Shown here piece after piece: positions 24,344 through 37,160 of a stretch of DNA of 64,000 nt. The stretch is from Perca fluviatilis (Eukaryota > Chordata > Actinopteri > Perciformes > Percidae): assembly GCF_010015445.1 (NCBI RefSeq), contig NC_053114.1, forward strand, positions 32,854,525 to 32,918,524, read 5' to 3'. Under the pieces are notes generated by a model. It had not been told where the DNA came from and searched no databases. It saw nothing but the letters and a program-made list of their open reading frames with translations. Position numbers and translations under genes: made by a program. Position 1 is the stretch's first letter. Every line of letters begins with the position of its first letter.

Positions 24344-25680
24344 GTAAGTGGTACTTTAAGGGATGAGCCCAAATCAATGTTGTAAGATGGATTGTGTTAT
24401 ATATGAAACTACAATGAAAAACAGTGAAAGGGAAATATGTTCTATAATAAGCATGTACAACTAATCTTAGCCCGTTTGATACTATAGATGAAAGCAAGTG
24501 TGAGGCCACCGTCTATCAGTGCCGTTCGTTTCACAATGATAATTCGCTGTAAGCTACGAAGTGAATAGGTCTGGGACTGACGGCCGTTATGCATAAAGTT
24601 ACTCAAAACACAACTGACTAAACCTCTTAACCTGTGGTTTCCCCTGCCTATGTAAATCTACGGGAGGCTGCCCAAGTGTTTTTTTTTTTTTTTTTAGCCT
24701 AAAATGACAAATTAAAAAAGAAAAAAGCGCTGAGCTCAACCATCACGGGCAAAAGTGCTGCAGAAAACAAGTGTAACAAAAGAACAAGAAATGGTGACAT
24801 GATATTAATGGAAACAGCAGTAGAGTTCACACAATTACAAAAGACATGCCGTTTAGTTTTTCAAAGTGTACGTGCTTTGACGGGCACAAATGAAATTCCA
24901 TGAACCTCCACTGTATTTAGGCGGTGGCAGAAGTTTCACAGGTGGATATCTCAAAACAAAATGATTTGTATGAATTGATACTTTATTATTATTAGAATTA
25001 TTGCTAACTAACATGCTAGTTAACATTAGTAATTAAACCTAAACAGCTAATGTAAGTCGAAACTGCCTGCGAGCTTCTCCTGTACTATACGGTAATTCCT
25101 CTACTGTGCGACAGTAAGTCACTTGGTTATGACACAATCGTTAGCCTATTTTTACAAAAACGTCTGCTACGGAGCCATAACGTGAGGTACAAGGTAATGG
25201 AGCCTTTTATACATTGTCTTGTTTCTTTAGAAATAAACAATGGACAAATAGAGTCTTTAAATGCTTCAGATGTAAAGTTATTCGCTGTCAAAGTGGCGCA
25301 AAAATGTATGCTAGTCAGTGGAATGCTAACGGGAGGTGATCTCTTTGTAGCGTCAAAATGGCGCCATAGGAGGTCCGAGTTCTAAAGCGAAGCTTACCCT
25401 CTTGCGTGTTCCAACCGAACCAGGAAAAAAAATGCCTCTGCATTCATTGGATAGACCTCCAACCAATCAGAGCAACGGAACTCAACTCAACTGTCAACAG
25501 AACTCAACACTGTGTATCGTCTCCATAGCAACCACTCTTTGCACAATGCATTCATTCTAACTTCCGACTTTTAGACTTTTTTGAAGCTGGATATATCATT
25601 TGTTTCTTGTAAATATAAATGTGGATAACGTTAGTGATAGTGACATGCTCGCTACAGTTGCATTTCTAGAGATGGATCTC

Positions 25681-25810
25681 TCTCCAGTCTCTCTCTATGT
25701 CTCTCCACCATATAACGCTCTCTCTCTCCAGTCTCTCTCTATCTTGCTCCACCATATAACGCTCTCTCTCTCCAGTCTCTCTCTATCTCGCTCCACCATA
25801 TAACGCTACC
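25681..25810. repeat. 44-bp minisatellite, about three copies
   Basis: Tandem units start at 25681, 25725 and 25769. Each begins TCTCCAGTCTCTCTCTAT and contains CTCCACCATATAACGCT. The copies differ at only a few bases in the 'GTCTC/CTTGC/CTCGC' segment. Confidence 0.88.
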
Positions 25811-28800
25811 GTGCTTTCGGGCAGTTGTTGAGACTCCTCTGCTGAGGATTTTAAAATGAATGCGCTGTCGATATCGTCTGTAACAGACGCGATGGTGGAA
25901 TCTACACATCTCAATTCTCCAGCGGCAGCCACCTGTTGTAAACAAATTAAACCCAAGCGTTCTTTGGTGACGTGGTTGATTCTGTTACTGTTGATCATCT
26001 GTCCGACAATCTGATTGGTCCGAACAGATCCTGTTCGGGCAATAATTGCTTCTCAACGGAGCGACTCCAGACCGAACTTCCCGACCTCGAATTTTGTGGG
26101 CGGGGCTAAGTTCGGCTGGCATCCAGGCACACACTACTATTGGCCAGGCGTCCATGCTTACTCAAGGTAACGTTACCTGATTTGTTCAGGTCCTATCCCC
26201 TGACCAATCGGCTATCCTAACCTTAACCACTCGAGGTCAATGCCTAACCCCAACCAATCGAGTGGCTATTGGCATGGCCATAGTAGGGGAAAAAATGTGG
26301 CATGCCGCTCCGACTCCACTTACATTGTTGTTGTTTTTTAATGAGCTGGCAAATTGTGGATTGTGGGTGATTTGGGAGTGCGAAGGATACACACATGCAT
26401 CCTTGGAAATTTTCTGAACAAAGGACTCAGTCCTTGGTGGAATTCGGAGGATCTTTGACATTGACTCTGTGTTTCTTTCAGATTTCTTTCAGTGACTTTT
26501 GACAGATCCTATCTCACTCTAGTTACGCTGATTTACAGAGGGACTTGTTCTTCTTTTCAGCTGGCACTGTACATAATCAGAAGAAAACCCTCACAGTAAG
26601 CTTGCTCAATACCTCTGAATAGTCAGCAATAGCAAATAGCCAGTAACAGTGGAATATTTTACCTCAAAGAGGTTTCTTGAGCAACAAGAAAACACTCTTT
26701 AATAAAAAAACTCTTTTTAATCACATTCACATAAGCAAGTGGAAACGCTGAAAGACAGCAAGAAAATTGACAGCTGGGCTGAGAGTAAACGTGTGCAGGA
26801 AGCCAACATCAGAGGAGTCAGCGCCATTAAAGAATGGGATGAACAGAAAATATGTAAAACAAACATGTAGAGATTTGTTATGAACATGAGCAACCAGCTT
26901 CCATAACAGCAGCACCTTTTTAGAAAGTTAAGTACACCACTGTGACATATTGTAACTGCTAAAAAGAGGTATAGAAATGTGGCACTGATGTTTCATTTTT
27001 ACTTGAGACGTTCCCTCTCCTTTTTTCACGACATCACAACCCAGTTCAAGCAACATTCAACAATAAGAAGCTCAGCGTTAGAGTTAAAACACGTCAGATA
27101 TTCACAAGTCCTCCAGGATAACAAAAACAAGCCCTGACTTGATCCCTGCCTTCATAGAAGGAGAACAACTCAAGAGTGTGCAACTCCCTGTTACTCTGGC
27201 TGTGTGATCCTGTATTACACTTCAGTTATTAATTTGGACAAGCGCCCCCCTTTTGGGCCAACTCATACAGTCCAGACCAGATTAAAACCACTTGCACAGT
27301 GGTGCTTTTATTCCTACACTTATTCCAACTGCAGTTTTTCCCCTCGCGCCATCTCCAAATCAAACTTCTTTTTTAATCGAAGGAAAAATTGATTTAAGAT
27401 TGCCCAAGCCAAACCTTCATGGAGTCACTACTTTCCCAGAGTTTTGTGAAAAGGACAGCCGAAGAATTCACATGTTCCAATGGTTTAGGCCCAAAGACAG
27501 AAACCAATGAAGAAGCTAAATTTAGTATACGGTTGATGCTATGACTAACGCAGATGACATTATTCAATTTATTTGTGGGTTTAAATCCAGCTTTGTTATA
27601 TCTTATATCACTCAGCCTTTGTACAATGTATACTATCTAACTATCACACCTATATTATCACATTTTAAATGATTAGACAACCCAAATCTGAAAAGGCAGC
27701 AGCTTCTGTCATTCTCAGGGGGTAATTTAGGATGTTGTATAAATGTTTGCCGATATCAGATAAGGGATCCAAGGCCACCTCTGCCACTTTCAAACTCTTT
27801 GATTTCACTGCAACACCGCCGAGTCTAGTTTCAACCAAGGACGTTTTTGTCTGCAATTGTGATGGTTGATGCAGTCATCTGCAATCAGGGTTAAAATTGA
27901 ACTTTTTCCATCATTTGTGGTGAGTGAAGCAAATCTACCAGCCACTTAAAGATTTGACCAGCATTTGGCTCATGAATGGTGCTAATTTTGAACCCTGTCT
28001 GCAATCCATACTTCATGAGTACCTGTCCTGATTTATTAGTTAACACTGCATCTTTTTCAAGTGTCTGCAATCATTAAAGAAACTGTAACCGCCCAGAGCT
28101 CCGGTTCCTGTTGGTATCTTACGGACTTGTGGCTTCTACAGACGCATTTACTATTGTTTCCCATACTCTCATAGCTCGTGGTAGGTCTACCTTGGATGGT
28201 TTCGACATTATGGCTAACAATCAAAATCCTCAATTCAGAATATGAATTCACTTACGGAACTACAATGTTGAGCTCTACTGTCATTTATTATGTAGTTATT
28301 CTGTTGCCTCAAGTGACAAATAAATATGAAAAGTTTTAAATCTGCTCCTGTCACAATACGTATCAACTTTACCTAATTCGCATTTTGCTAGACATTACGC
28401 TTGAACAGCAACTGCCTAGTGCGGCCAAAATGACAACACACATACACCTGTAATAAACAAGTTGATTCATCCACACATATCATACGATCACTATATCTGG
28501 AGTAATTTTGACCCATAATGTACTTTTAAACAATTCTGGAAGATACCAGGTAACTGACCGATATCCATCCCTACAAGCAACAACTTATTTTAACTTATTT
28601 TTATATGTCCACAAATACTTGTAATGTTCTATACTGCCAGAAACTAATGCAGTTAGTTTCTCCAAAACAGAAAGCATTAGTTTCTTTTCTCATTGTTAAA
28701 TGGAAGCAATGAATTGATTGATTAATTAATTAATTAATTTCTTCATTTATTAATTGATCAAATAAAAAACATAAAAAAGGAATAATGTTCTTGACACTGT

Positions 28801-29680
28801 TTGACAACATAACACGTATTGCATACCTGCTTGTTCCCTCACTTTACTGCATCTATAAAGCACTTTGAGTGAGTGAAATATTTAAATCCATCCCAACCTG
28901 GTCTTGTGTATCACATTCCATGTAATTCAGTCTGAAATATCTGGAATCTTTGGAAGCCTTGATTCAAATTTCAAAACTGTTTGTGATGACAGATCTGTCA
29001 CACATTCTGTGATGTTTGCATACCCAAGGTTATACAGTTTAGTTTTTAAATGTTTTCCGAAACTTAATCCACAATATCAAGCCCAAGCAAATAAAGACAT
29101 TAATTCGCTTTATGCAGTTCTTCACAATCAAGCTTCTGCTGATAGCTTACTTTGTTTCTATCAATAAACTAATACAATTATAATCATCTGTCATAAATAC
29201 TTATGAACCCAGGTACTGCTTAATGTATTTTATTCTCTCTTCTCTGCTGGGACATTAGTTTCCAAGATAGCCTTATAGAAGAAAAATACTTTATTATCAT
29301 TTGAGTTGTATCCTTTTTCTTAGGCATTCTCATCTTAGTAGGATGGAGAGAGAGAAAGCAGTGTCATGCGGCAAATGTCCTCATCTAGATTCAAACCCAA
29401 GGCATCTCATTTAGCATGGTATACACCTGAGATCACTGATCCACCAGGAAAATTACTATTTCGAAGTTCTTGGTATTGTTATATTGTTTGACGCACTTTG
29501 AATCTACGCAATATATATGGCTTATCTATAGTTTGAACTTGAAAAGCACATTACTAAACACAGCCTATGAGGGTGAGAGAAGACGGTTTATAACAGGTTC
29601 AGTATATCAATTTTGTTTTTGTTTTTTTAAGTTTTTAAAGTGAAGGTTCCCTGCTACTGAAAGTGTGAAGCATTTTAGAC

Positions 29681-30121
29681 CAGGGATCTTCAACAGGGGG
29701 TCCGGGGCCCCTAGGGGGTCCTCAGAGTCAATGTAGGAGGGGGGGGGGGGCTCCAAATTATTGTTATTTTTTGAAAGTTTTTTTTAAAAATTAAAAAATC
29801 TTAACAACATATTATTAACAAATATAAATCCCCACTGCACTGGCCTATAGGTAAGGTAGTCACTAAGGTAGCCATCCACAGATACAATTAATCCTAAGGA
29901 TTCACTGTGCCACATGCATATTTAACATTAAAACATGATTTATAAAATCATGCCAACAATTATTAGGCTATTTTAATAGCTTGGTATTCTACGCAAAAAA
30001 GGTATGTATAAAGGCTTAAGGCCACCCTACATGTTATTGTAGGCCCAGTCTAATATGCAACTTAATTTTATACAATATATGTAGTAGGTGGTCCGTGCCT
30101 AAAAAACGTTGAAGACCCCTG
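29681..30121. mobile_element. hAT (Charlie-like) MITE with 8-bp TSD
   Basis: The left end is CAGGGATCTTCAAC and the right end GTTGAAGACCCCTG. These inverted repeats are typical of Charlie-type hAT elements. The flanking octamers are TTTTAGAC (29673-29680) and GTTTAGAC (30122-30129), with one mismatch. The interior is AT-rich and non-coding, with a G-run at 29739-29750. Confidence 0.82.
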
Positions 30122-30939
30122 GTTTAGACGATGTATCACATCGCCCAGCACTAGAGCCTATTTCAAAACATTGGTGCCTTCTGTCTTTACATTTACAAAT
30201 ATCAACAATAACTAATAATTTAGTTTTTTTCTAAATTAAATGAATACATTTTATTACTATACTATTACAGAAAAGACTAGGTTTACAGTGAAATAGCACC
30301 GTTGACATGGTTATTAAAACATTACAACAGCATCTGTCCTACTTTTCACTTATTTTGTGAACAAGTGAATAAAGGTTTTGACAACATTAGCATGTGCTAC
30401 TTTGCAGAAATGTGCCTCAGCGACATTCAAACTGGTCCCTCCTTCAGCCATACTTCATTTACACCATACCAACCTAACCAACTGTTGCAGTCTCTGTTGC
30501 AATCTCTTTTAAAATCGTTTAAAAATCGACAAGCTATCTGTTGCAGGCATTACAAATTTGAACTGGATTTACAGTTAAATTAGCATAACGTTATAGCAAT
30601 AACTGAACTCGTGCTAATGTCAAGCTAATGACAGCTGGTGTTGTGGACATTAGCTGGGCGACCACGAAGGAACGGACGCGTGATATTTGAATATCTCCAT
30701 TTCTCCAAAAAAAAAAAAAACTAAATAAAAAAAAAAACTCTTACTAGAGTCGGTTCCTCTTTACAGAGCACACAGTATCGACATTGCGATCGAAAGCTGC
30801 CGGGCTAAATTAAACCAGCAGTAACTTAACGTTAGTTAGGTTTGGTGAGTAACTTATGTTAACGTTACAGCATAATGTGCCGTTAAGTTTACTAACAATA
30901 TAACGTTACAGTTTGAACCCAAGGGGGAAACCCACTGAC

Positions 30940-31030
30940 CTGCGGGGCCTAACGGCTGCTGCTGCCCGTCCTCTCCGAAAATCAGTCTGAAGTCCAGCTC
31001 CTCATTCCCGGGGCAGTTTGCAGTCGTCAT
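30940..31030 (-). CDS. nfatc3: nfatc3 coding exon 1 (start codon)
   Basis: The minus-strand ATG at 31030-31028 opens 30 codons plus one base, ending at the donor CCCGCAG|GTCAGT. The peptide begins MTTANCPGNEELDFRLIFGE, continues DGQQQPLGPA, and joins exon 2 at D/LEPDD. This matches the start of vertebrate NFATC3 (MTTANC...ELDF.L.FGEDG...PADLEPDD). The conserved ELDF.L.FGE block belongs to the N-terminal transactivation domain. The exon is too short for ordinary ORF calling, and I found it by reading the sequence. The start is chosen because the first residues are conserved; the context (CCG before ATG) is a weak Kozak. Confidence 0.95.
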
Positions 31031-31571
31031 CGGGTTTGACAGCTCGGGTTTTAACGTTACCCCGCCACTCGACCGTCGACTGCTGGAGCAATTTATGCTC
31101 TCCTAAAATGTCACATTTACCGACCGCAACGACGCCGAACTTTAACTTTTGTTCTTTTAACTCATGGCCATGCACCGACCCGCGCTTTCCCCTCGTTTGA
31201 CAAATCCAAAATACAAGTCGTTGGCGTCTCTTCCTCTGGCAGATAACTAGCGAAACGATGGCTTCAACTTCAGAGAAAGTCGTCTGCCCGCTCTGCCTCT
31301 CCTTCTCCTTCTCGCGGTTTCTCTCTGTCTGCCGACCTAACGTTAGTCAATAACAAAGACGCGCTTTTCTCTGTCAGTGTTTAATGTTAGCGATAAAACC
31401 GATGAATTGTCCGTGTAATTGTCCAGTACCCACTTTCTCTCTATCTCTCTCCTCCTGTCTGTTTCTCTATCGCTCTCTCTGGAGCTCCTATCCCAACTTT
31501 TACTAACCCCGCGTGACAAGGCTGTTCCAGTGGTGACGTCAGCAGACACAACACAACACACAGCGCACGCA

Positions 31572-31632
<61 letters not shown>

Positions 31633-31640
31633 ACAGATAC
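31031..31640 (-). promoter_or_regulatory. nfatc3: nfatc3 5' UTR and CpG-rich promoter region
   Basis: Upstream of the nfatc3 ATG the sequence is rich in CpG (CCGCCACTCGACCGTCGAC, CGACCGCAACGACGCCG, GCGGTTT, CCGCGTGACAAG). It contains TGACGTCA, a perfect CRE-type palindrome near 31534-31541, and ends in an (ACGC)n(AC)n tract. No clear TATA box is seen, as is usual for CpG promoters. The transcription start is not placed. Confidence 0.6.
31561..31630. repeat. (CGCA)n(CA)n alternating purine-pyrimidine tract at the nfatc3 promoter
   Basis: About seven CGCA/ACGC units run directly into (AC)n. Such alternating CG/CA tracts are strong Z-DNA formers. The tract sits immediately upstream of the CpG-rich nfatc3 5' region. 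Confidence 0.92.
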
Positions 31641-32791
31641 AGTTACTCGGCTATAGAGTTAATAAACAAGTTATGGGTAGGCCTATAGTATATTGTTTTT
31701 TTGAAGGTGCAGGGTGACATTTTGGTTCTTGGAAAACAAAATAATAAATACATAGGAAACATTTTACCTAAATCATAACTATTTAATATGCGTTGATTAT
31801 GTTTTATCACTGTGTTAATGTAATAATTTGCTGTTGTTGCAAAACAAAGTGTACAAACATTTGAATCTATTCATTTAGCAAACCCTTTGACCTTGCATCA
31901 ACCAGGTCTTACAGCCACTTTGCTCTATTTAATTGGCTCTCTATTCTCTTTCAATCCCCCCCCCCCAATTAGATTACATCCGATTGCGCCTGGCCCTCAA
32001 ACCTACCTCTTTGCATGGTTCCAATCCAAGCCAGGATTGGTAAGTCTAATGACACAATGCACTTTCTACCTTTAGATCCATCCAGCCTGTCAGCACGGGA
32101 GCCCAATCATTTCTACTCAGCCAATTAAGGCTTGTGAATGGGGCTGGGCTGTAGGTAGGTAAGAATAGACATCTTCATTATAGCTTTTTGGATTTTTTAT
32201 GGTTATAGATGGCACAGCCATAGCACATCAAGATAGGTGCCACTGGAAAAATCTAAAAAGTGATCTGCCACTTTTATCCCTGATTCTACAGGCTTGAGAG
32301 GAGCGATTTGCACAGTATTTTACAGTAAAGAGATATACCCACACTGTACACCGGGCTACTCCTTACACTTGCATTTAAAATAGGCACTTTGTTAAATGGA
32401 ACTCTAACATGGCAAGCTAATGATTAGTTTTGCTTCTTGTGCATATTCAGTACTCATTCCTACTCTGAGGGATTCCTTTTGTGTCATTGGTTTATTTATA
32501 TCACAATGCAATTCTTAGTATTTCTTACCAGAGATAGGGTGGCAAGAGTACATCTGTGGCTATAATTAAGCAATAGTAAATCCTTTTGTATACAGGCTGT
32601 TTCACTCCCTTCAACCTCTCTATCTCTAGCCAACCCTGGATTGGATAGGTTAATGTCCTCAGGTTAATCTTTATTAGGTAAGCAAAACAGAGGTTAATAC
32701 ACTCTAAAGCTTTAATGTGTTGCTGCTTTGATGACTTTTTTTGCCTGACAACTTGTGTATTAGTATTAAATTATTCCTGGTTTCCTAAACT

Positions 32792-32960
32792 TAGATTAGA
32801 TTAGATTAGATTTTTTTTTTATTGATCCCAAAAAAATGGGAAATAATGGTGTTGCAGCAGCAAAAATATCAGACACACAGCACACATACAGAGTATACAT
32901 AAAATAATAGGAAACAATATACATTAAATAATAATTGAATAATAATTGAATACTACACTA
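32792..32960 (-). repeat. Non-LTR retrotransposon 3'-end-like repeat with (TCTAA)n tail
   Basis: GATTAGATTAGATTAG followed by TTTATTGATCCCAAA, GGTGTTGCAGCAGC and ATCAGACACACAGCACACA on the plus strand. Short tandem tails of this kind follow LINE 3' ends, here in minus orientation. The family is not certain. Confidence 0.45.
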
Positions 32961-33038
32961 AACTTGCATTATTGGCAGCATGTACTGTGGTGTTCTAATT
33001 CTTGTTGTGATGTGATTCCTACTATTCACACACGTGTG

Positions 33039-33039
<1 letters not shown>

Positions 33040-33070
<31 letters not shown>

Positions 33071-33076
33071 CACACA
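33040..33076. repeat. (CA)n microsatellite
   Basis: A CA tract with one CG interruption in the nfatc3-ddx28 intergenic region. Confidence 0.92.
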
Positions 33077-35819
33077 AATACACCTTCAAGACTGATCAAG
33101 AATATCTGCCTCTGTGAAGCAAGTTTTTAATGTTCACCCAAGGTTAACACTGACAAACACAGTAATAAAACTTTTATTATGTGCCTTACTGCTGTATTTG
33201 CTCTACCTATCATATTTTGGGCTTTTAAGATCAATTTGCAATAAAAGAAACAAATGAGTACATGTATATTCTTTGTGTAAAAAACAAATTACATTTGTAT
33301 GTTTTTTTTTTATATTCAAGCTAAACATGCATGGTGGCAAGAAAAAAGCACCAAAGATCATTCATTATATTGCTGAAAGTAACTTTTGTAAGAGCACATT
33401 TTAGTGTCAGTCCATCCTCAACACAAATTGCATGTGCAGTTTCTTATTTTTTGACACAGCCACACACTTCATACCTATGCTAGATGCATGTGGGCGTTGA
33501 GACAGTCGCTCAGCTTACAAATGCATTTGAAAGCATCAATAACACATTTCCTGTGGTCTTTATTTCCAAGCAAAAGCACAAAGGTTTAACACTTGTTGAC
33601 TTCTATGCCACCTTCTGAAGCAATTCTCTCCCAACAGACATTTGTTCTTCTTACAGGGTGGGGGTGTTATTACAATCAAAGTTCCGAATATACACCAAAG
33701 CTGTTACATTTTTAGTTTCCTCTCTAAACTTCATACAATTTAACAGTATCGTGCCATTTTAGACTGCTCCCAGACATCTAGTGGTCTGATTGAAAAGTAC
33801 AAAAATGTTCTTCTCAACAGGTGTATACCGTAGTTGCTTGACTTGAAAAGTAATACATAAGTAATATTGCTTGTGTCAACACCTAAAATAAGAAGCTATT
33901 TTAAGGACTACTTTGAGCAACACTTACTGACAGTTAGTCACCCATGATTATTGCGTAAATCAGTAATGTCATGCCTAAGTACCAACTAATTCCAGTCTGG
34001 ATTCAGTTATACTCTCAATAGAGGTGAGTATATCAATCATCATAACCAAGGCTTCTATAGGACTGACTTACGATGGATCAGAGAAGCAAAACAAATGAAC
34101 TGGAATATCATCCTGAGCTGGGATTCTTTCCCTGTTTTACCCAAACAACAAGTCAATACCTTATCAAAAAACGGAAAAGTAAAGAATAAAAGTAAAACTA
34201 CTGACTCAAGAATGTTCCTTAAAAAATGTGCAAGTACATTAAAGATTTAGCTTTTCCAATTACAATAAGTGCCACATCTGCTCATAAAAGAAAGGAGGAC
34301 ATGAGGTTTTAGCTGTAATGAATCCAAATGATTCTTAATTCACTGACTGTATGTTCACCTTTAAGTATAGTATTATTATAATTAAATTGAATTATAAAGG
34401 GATCATCATATTGTTACGTGGCGGTCACATTACTTGACTGAATTTTCTCCTGTGCAGCAGTCGTGTCTCCAGACCCACCGGAGTCTGATTCAGGTTACCG
34501 GCGTATTTTATCTCCGCAGACCTTTGAAGGGAGAAGATAAAGAAAACAAATTGTGTGGGTGGCTGAAGATGTGGTTTATGATATTATGTTCTTGTAAAGA
34601 AAGTTATGAAGGGGAAAAAAACAGCATCTGCCCCCACACTGGTCCTGCTTGAAAGGTGTCACTCTTTCAAGGATTGTGGTTTGCACACACTGCAGAAATG
34701 CAACGCAGCACCTTGGCAACATGCGGGATGTTCACTAAATGTCAACAAATTGCACACAATCCTGTATCAGAATGTCAGCTGATAAGGAATTTAAGGTGCA
34801 CTTATGCAATTACATTGTTCTGTAGATACAATCCTATTTAAATAGATTCTCCAACATTTGAAAAGTAAAAAAAGCTGTAATTTATTTGTTATTTTATGTC
34901 TTAAAAATATTAATTTTATGATGTCAGTATGTTAATAATGCAACAGGGTGGAATAGTGAAAAATAATAGTTTGCAGAATAATTAATCAATATAACAATAA
35001 CAATATGCTTTATTCCCCTAGAAACCATGTGAAAGAAATATTGTAGACTTGGAAGACAGTAGAAAAACTTGCCATCACAGCTCTAAACAGGATTTCAGGT
35101 GACTTAAAATAGTGCTTGTGGATTTTTGCTGCCCTCTTTTGTTCAGTCTGTGAAACTGAATATTGACTTGGTGTGATGAGTGAGTTGGACTGTTGCCTCC
35201 CATCAGGCAATTACAAGCCCAGGGTCTGGACATAAAAGCCTTTACACTCATTTAAATGTTTACTTTGCAGTGATAAGGTTAATTTAACAAAGATGTTAAT
35301 ATATTTGTTAACATTTGTTATATATTATAAGTAACAGTGTATGCCAAACTCAGTTCTTTCTTCCTTAGGAGGCAGTGATCTAAATTCATAGGGATTTCAG
35401 CATTGGTTTGTCTGACACGTGACGGATTCTATTACTGAAAGTGTGTGTGATGTCCTGAAGCTACAATAAATCAATCAGTGAGCTGATTCATTCAGCACAT
35501 GGGAAGGTTAGCTGATATACAATACATGTGACAGCAGCACTGATGCAGATTGCAGCTGTTTTCTATGTTGGGTATTAATGCAATTGTCCTTTGCACAAAA
35601 TAATACGATTGGCAGATAAAATATGTGAATCAAAATGAATGAATGAAAACATTCCTAGCGGGCAACTGGCGAGAGACAGGGCCAAACAGTAGAGGCTTAT
35701 GTATTTTTGTTCTCAAGTATGGTATATTAATGAGATTTTTTTGTACTTGGCGAAGGTTGTCAGGCACCTCAGGGATGCAATCCTAGTGTTTCTGTGTTTG
35801 GTTGATGTATTTGCTTCCT

Positions 35820-35958
35820 AAGAAGGGGATCAGCCCACTTCCAGGTATGAATGTGTAACTGTGTGAATGTGACAGGTGGTCGTTGCAAATGAGAAGTTGT
35901 TCTCAATCGAATTACCTGGATAAATAAAGGTTAAATAATAATTAAAAAAAATAAACAA
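35820..35958 (+). repeat. L2-type LINE 3' tail
   Basis: AATGAGAAGTTGTTCTCAATCG, ACCTGGATAAATAAAGGTTAAA and a terminal A-rich repeat match the conserved 3' tail of fish L2/UnaL2-type LINEs and the SINEs that share it. Only the end is present, from 5' truncation during reverse transcription. Confidence 0.65.
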
Positions 35959-37160
35959 CTAACGTCAGCATTTAAAGAAAAAGAAATAGCATCAAGTGAT
36001 TTTGCATGCCTGGTTAGATTAGTCTCCGTTTTATTAGTTTACACTCAGTGTAAAGCAGCAACACAAGATGATCACCCTAAGAACCCTGTTACGGGCACAT
36101 GAATTATGCCTTTAAGTATAAGTGTAGACATTACTATGTTGATACACTTGAAAAGATGAATAAGTCGTTTACCAATAATTAGATACAATGTGGATCTGCT
36201 TTCTTTGGCAATATCCCAGATGAATATAGATGTGTTACAGTACCTAGGCTTGGTCTTTTCTGAAGAGGATTGACCAGAGCTCAGAGTCATGTGGACAGCT
36301 ATCGACAGTCACTGTTGTGTCAATGACAGTGCTCTTTCTCACCATTCTATAATCTATCACAATCTCCGGCATTAATACTGCAGGCAGTGCTAATTCACTA
36401 TCAGTGATCAGCCGATGGAGTTATCATTAGAACAGGCATGCAACAGAATGAACACAGTGATCAGGCTGGAAAAGAACACTTGTCCGGGGATGGTCGATTG
36501 GTTTTCTGTTCAAAACTACATATTTTTACTACATTTCTTTAATGCCGTATATTTATATAGAAATAATTATAGCCTACATTGTGAACTTAACAATATTATT
36601 AACCAAATATTATATACATATATATGTGATCTATGTGATCGGATTTCGTCTGTGTAATCCCATTATTGTGTAATTGTGTGATTATTAGGCATATTTTGTT
36701 AACAAAAAGGCTCTCACAACTTTATGTTTGCAGCATTTATGATAGGCCTATGTTTATTTAATTTGTTTAATTAATTTATTCACAATTATTGTTTATATAA
36801 TTGTCGTGGATTCTTGGATTTTAAATTTTTTTTTCCATTGATGTTTATAGTTTTATATTTGTTTTTGTTGCCGATTTTGAATAAATTGCGAAAACAAGAT
36901 TCACTGACGTTGCGTTTCTCAAATACGTCATCAATCCACATCCTCTTGACATCATCAACACTCGCCAATAAAGCATGGCGCTACCGCTGTCAAATGAAGC
37001 AGGACGATAACAGATTGACTGTGTTTTTGAACATTCAGCGTGACTTTTAAAGCTTTCCGGTGCACAAAACTGGCCTCGCCTTCTTGGTCCAGTCCTTTGT
37101 TTGCGATTTAATCCTTGTCGGCTGATCTTAGCAGGTATAGCGAGCCAGCTCAACACCAAA

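Larger units (their letters stand above)
11169..30939 (-). other. nfatc3: nfatc3 intron 1 (19.8 kb)
   Basis: The donor GCAG|GTCAGT follows exon 1 (30940) and the acceptor TTCTCATAG precedes exon 2. The intron holds hAT, Harbinger and TTAA-type elements, (GA)n and other simple repeats, a 44-bp minisatellite, and three short exon-like ORFs between 22.2 and 24.35 kb. It also holds AT-rich stretches that look like non-coding regulatory sequence near 15.3 kb and 19.05 kb. I see nothing definable in 13640-15100, 15420-16280, 16340-19000, 21020-22190, 24350-25680, 25820-29670 or 30130-30900. Confidence 0.9.
31641..37160. other. nfatc3-ddx28 intergenic region
   Basis: The interval between two divergent genes. 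It contains a LINE-like 3' end with a GATTA tail (32792), a CA tract (33040) and an L2-like LINE tail (35820). The rest is AT-rich. I see no dus2 or other coding exon, although DUS2 lies between the two genes in human. The last 200 bp or so before 37161 should contain the ddx28 promoter; no TATA box stands out. Confidence 0.6.

Noticed and set aside
25681..25810. CRISPR-like array
   Set aside because: The 44-bp units are contiguous with no unique spacers, and the DNA is vertebrate; it is a minisatellite.
34434..34841. Two short plus-strand ORFs between nfatc3 and ddx28, tested as dus2 exons
   Set aside because: Neither resembles dihydrouridine synthase; no NMGCP-type or catalytic Cys segment is present.
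37101..37160. 20-codon upstream in-frame extension of ddx28 from a TTG
   Set aside because: No ATG is present in the extension. The first ATG at 37161 has A at -3 and is followed by a good mitochondrial-type leader, so the longer start is unlikely.
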